The notes under the pieces are model-generated. The model did no database searches. It was given only the letters and a program-made list of their open reading frames with translations, and was not told where the DNA came from. Of a DNA stretch of 24,031 nucleotides, positions 22,490 to 24,031 are shown in pieces. The first letter of the stretch is position 1. Each line of letters starts with the position of its first letter. The position numbers and the translations under genes are program-made. This DNA is from Methylococcaceae bacterium UBA7658 (lineage in GTDB: Bacteria > Pseudomonadota > Gammaproteobacteria > Methylococcales > Methylomonadaceae). Location: assembly GCA_002483425.1 (NCBI GenBank), contig DLHW01000051.1, positions 32,986 to 57,016 on the forward strand, given 5' to 3'.

Positions 22490-24031
22490 TTAAAGCTCTC
22501 CTGAATCCGATTTTGTATCGCCGCCGGAAGAATGAATTTCATTGACCCGGTTTGAACGCTCATTATCCGATACTCCGGAATTCGGTTCTTGAGTACCGGC
22601 TTCCTGGGTGTTATCCTCACCCGCCCCATCCGGTCTACGCCGGTTGGAGTTACGCGATCGTCTTCGATTGCCACCCCGTCTTGAACCGTTTTTTTTATTG
22701 CCCTGCCGCGATCTTTGCTCGCCTTCGCTGTTGCTTAACAACAGGTCTTCGTTTTGTCCATCTAATGTGTTGGCTTGTTCGCCTGACGTTAGCCGGTTCG
22801 TATCCTCGTCAAAATTCTGTGCAATTTCAAAAGACGCCGGAGTTAATACCTTTTCGTCCGGACTGGAAGAAGAATGACGCTGTTTTTCAGATTTATCCTT
22901 ATCATGCGCCAGTGTAGGGTTGGAGCGCTCTTCGTGTTGAACTTTAGAGCGGTATTCTGAATTTTTTCCCGGTTGATGCTGGCGGTTATCTCGGGATTGC
23001 TGACTTCTAGGCGAACGGTTTGCTTGCAAGTCTTTGTTGACAGACTGTCCGCGCCGGTTGTTTCTCGATTTCGATCGGCTCCGGTTGTCTTCTTCGAGAC
23101 CTGCTTGTTTGTCCGGTTTTACAGTTTGTTCGGCGGTATCTTCGGCTTTTTTACCCACTAATTTATGCCAAAACCGTTTAATAAGGCTGGCAGATTCATT
23201 TTTACTCACCACAGGAACCGGCGCTGGCGAATCGTGTAAAAATTCCTTAATAACCGGTTTTTCGGTTTTCGGTTTGACTTGTTGCGCAAACTCAGGAATC
23301 GCGATATCTTCAGTTTTGATCTGCACATAGCTGGGTTTTTCATCGGCCGATTCTTTTTCTTTAATCCGGTCGATCGCGTAAGCGGGCGTTTCCAAATGTT
23401 TGCTGGGTAGAATTACAATATCGACCGCTAACCGGTTTTCAATACTTTCGATTGCGCTCCGTTTTTCGTTTAATAAGAAAGTCGCGCATTCGATCGACAA
23501 ATGAGCAATGACTTTCTCGGTGCCCTTTTTCATGGCTTCTTCTTCGATTAACCGCAGCACCGACAATGCAACCGATTCAACATTACGAATAGTGCCTTGC
23601 CCTTTACAGCGCGGACACGTTATCTGGGTAGAATCACCCAAGGAAGGCCGCATCCTTTGTCTGGACATTTCCAACAAGCCGAACCGGGAAATCCGGCTGG
23701 TTTGAATACGCGCCCGATCTATTTTCAACGCATCGCGCAGGTGATTTTCCACAATGCGCTGGTTTTTGTTCGACATCATGTCGATGAAATCGATGACAAA
23801 TAACCCGCCAAGGTCGCGTAACCTTAACTGGCGGGCAATTTCGTCCGCCGCCTCAAGATTGGTATTCAGGGCAGTTTCTTCAATATCGCTGCCTTTGGTT
23901 GCGCGCGCCGAGTTGATATCAATAGAGGTTAACGCTTCGGTGTGGTCGATAACAATCGATCCGCCTGAAGGTAAAGAAACTTCTCTGCCGTAGGCCACCT
24001 CAATTTGGGATTCGATTTGATAGCGGTTAAA
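22490..24031 (-). CDS. rne: Ribonuclease E, C-terminal 513 residues (5' part beyond window)
   Basis: The frame is open to the right edge, beginning FNRYQIESQIEVAYGREV. Both magnesium-binding aspartates of the DNase I-like catalytic domain are present, in SIDINSARATKG and FVIDFIDMM. The zinc-link CPRCKGQGT that joins dimers into tetramers follows, and then the small domain. After about residue 210 the protein becomes low-complexity and hydrophilic (Arg/Ser/Asn/Gln/Glu), with an arginine-rich RNA-binding patch (RRGGNRRRSRNSNRRRPDG) near the C-terminus. This tail distinguishes RNase E from the shorter RNase G. In the family it is the membrane-associated scaffold for the RNA degradosome and starts mRNA decay and rRNA/tRNA processing. 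The tail is shorter than in E. coli, and partner sites cannot be named from sequence alone. Confidence 0.95.
   Translation of the reverse strand, partial: FNRYQIESQIEVAYGREVSLPSGGSIVIDHTEALTSIDINSARATKGSDIEETALNTNLEAADEIARQLRLRDLGGLFVIDFIDMMSNKNQRIVENHLRDALKIDRARIQTSRISRFGLLEMSRQRMRPSLGDSTQITCPRCKGQGTIRNVESVALSVLRLIEEEAMKKGTEKVIAHLSIECATFLLNEKRSAIESIENRLAVDIVILPSKHLETPAYAIDRIKEKESADEKPSYVQIKTEDIAIPEFAQQVKPKTEKPVIKEFLHDSPAPVPVVSKNESASLIKRFWHKLVGKKAEDTAEQTVKPDKQAGLEEDNRSRSKSRNNRRGQSVNKDLQANRSPRSQQSRDNRQHQPGKNSEYRSKVQHEERSNPTLAHDKDKSEKQRHSSSSPDEKVLTPASFEIAQNFDEDTNRLTSGEQANTLDGQNEDLLLSNSEGEQRSRQGNKKNGSRRGGNRRRSRNSNRRRPDGAGEDNTQEAGTQEPNSGVSDNERSNRVNEIHSSGGDTKSDSGEL

Noticed and set aside
22552..22917. 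121-codon plus-strand ORF opposite the RNase E tail, along with several other long antisense ORFs
   Set aside because: They are shadows of strongly supported genes; their translations show no family features.

Overview
The window reads as chromosomal DNA of a gammaproteobacterium. The evidence is an SSB ending in the DDDIPF tip, a YajR-type transporter next to ssb, the catalytic half of an RNase E with an arginine-rich tail, TruA, PpsA and FtsH. A Methylococcales-type methanotroph is a plausible host, but that is an inference from gene content and style and no methane-oxidation gene lies here. Most genes are ordinary housekeeping genes on both strands, separated by several long, AT-rich gene-free stretches.

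Layout. 1-406 (-): N-terminal part of an OmpR/PhoP-type response regulator, cut by the window edge. 407-969: no gene, one REP-like repeat. 970-2703 (+): two-domain acyltransferase resembling OlsF, likely ornithine-lipid synthesis. 2705-3290: decayed helicase fragment beside a tRNA-Ser(GGA) gene that has its own promoter. 3540-5015 (+): a nucleotide-binding-like (DRHyd/TIR-like) domain fused to a TPR-S/MAP3K-TRAF-binding type region, an architecture known from conflict or immune signalling proteins; this is the most accessory-looking intact gene. 5086-6195 (-): alanine dehydrogenase. 6454-10062 (-): ftsH with a terminator, preceded by an unusual sigma-70 family factor with a long unassigned N-terminus. 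10694-12636 (+): yajR and ssb, with a possible 12-codon leader ORF overlapping the ssb start. 12889-14838 (-): a second, divergent FtsH. 15165-17600 (+): PEP synthase, divergent from the second ftsH, with an FNR-like site between them. 18323-19246 (+): REC-GGDEF diguanylate cyclase.

19247-20312 is a gene-poor, probably decayed stretch with a 65-nt inverted repeat, interrupted ORF-like segments and a 70-codon ORF that resembles the N-terminus of a Cas6/RAMP endoribonuclease. 20313-24031 (-): DUF2231-type membrane protein with a His-rich tail, truA, an L,D-transpeptidase without signal peptide, and the 3' part of rne.

Together the genes cover signal transduction (two-component, c-di-GMP), membrane-protein quality control (two FtsH), membrane lipid modification, central carbon/nitrogen metabolism (ppsA, ald) and RNA metabolism (rne, truA, tRNA-Ser). 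The accessory signals sit at two places: the tRNA-Ser locus (2.7-5.0 kb) and the 19.2-20.3 kb stretch. No intact mobile element, transposase or CRISPR array is visible.
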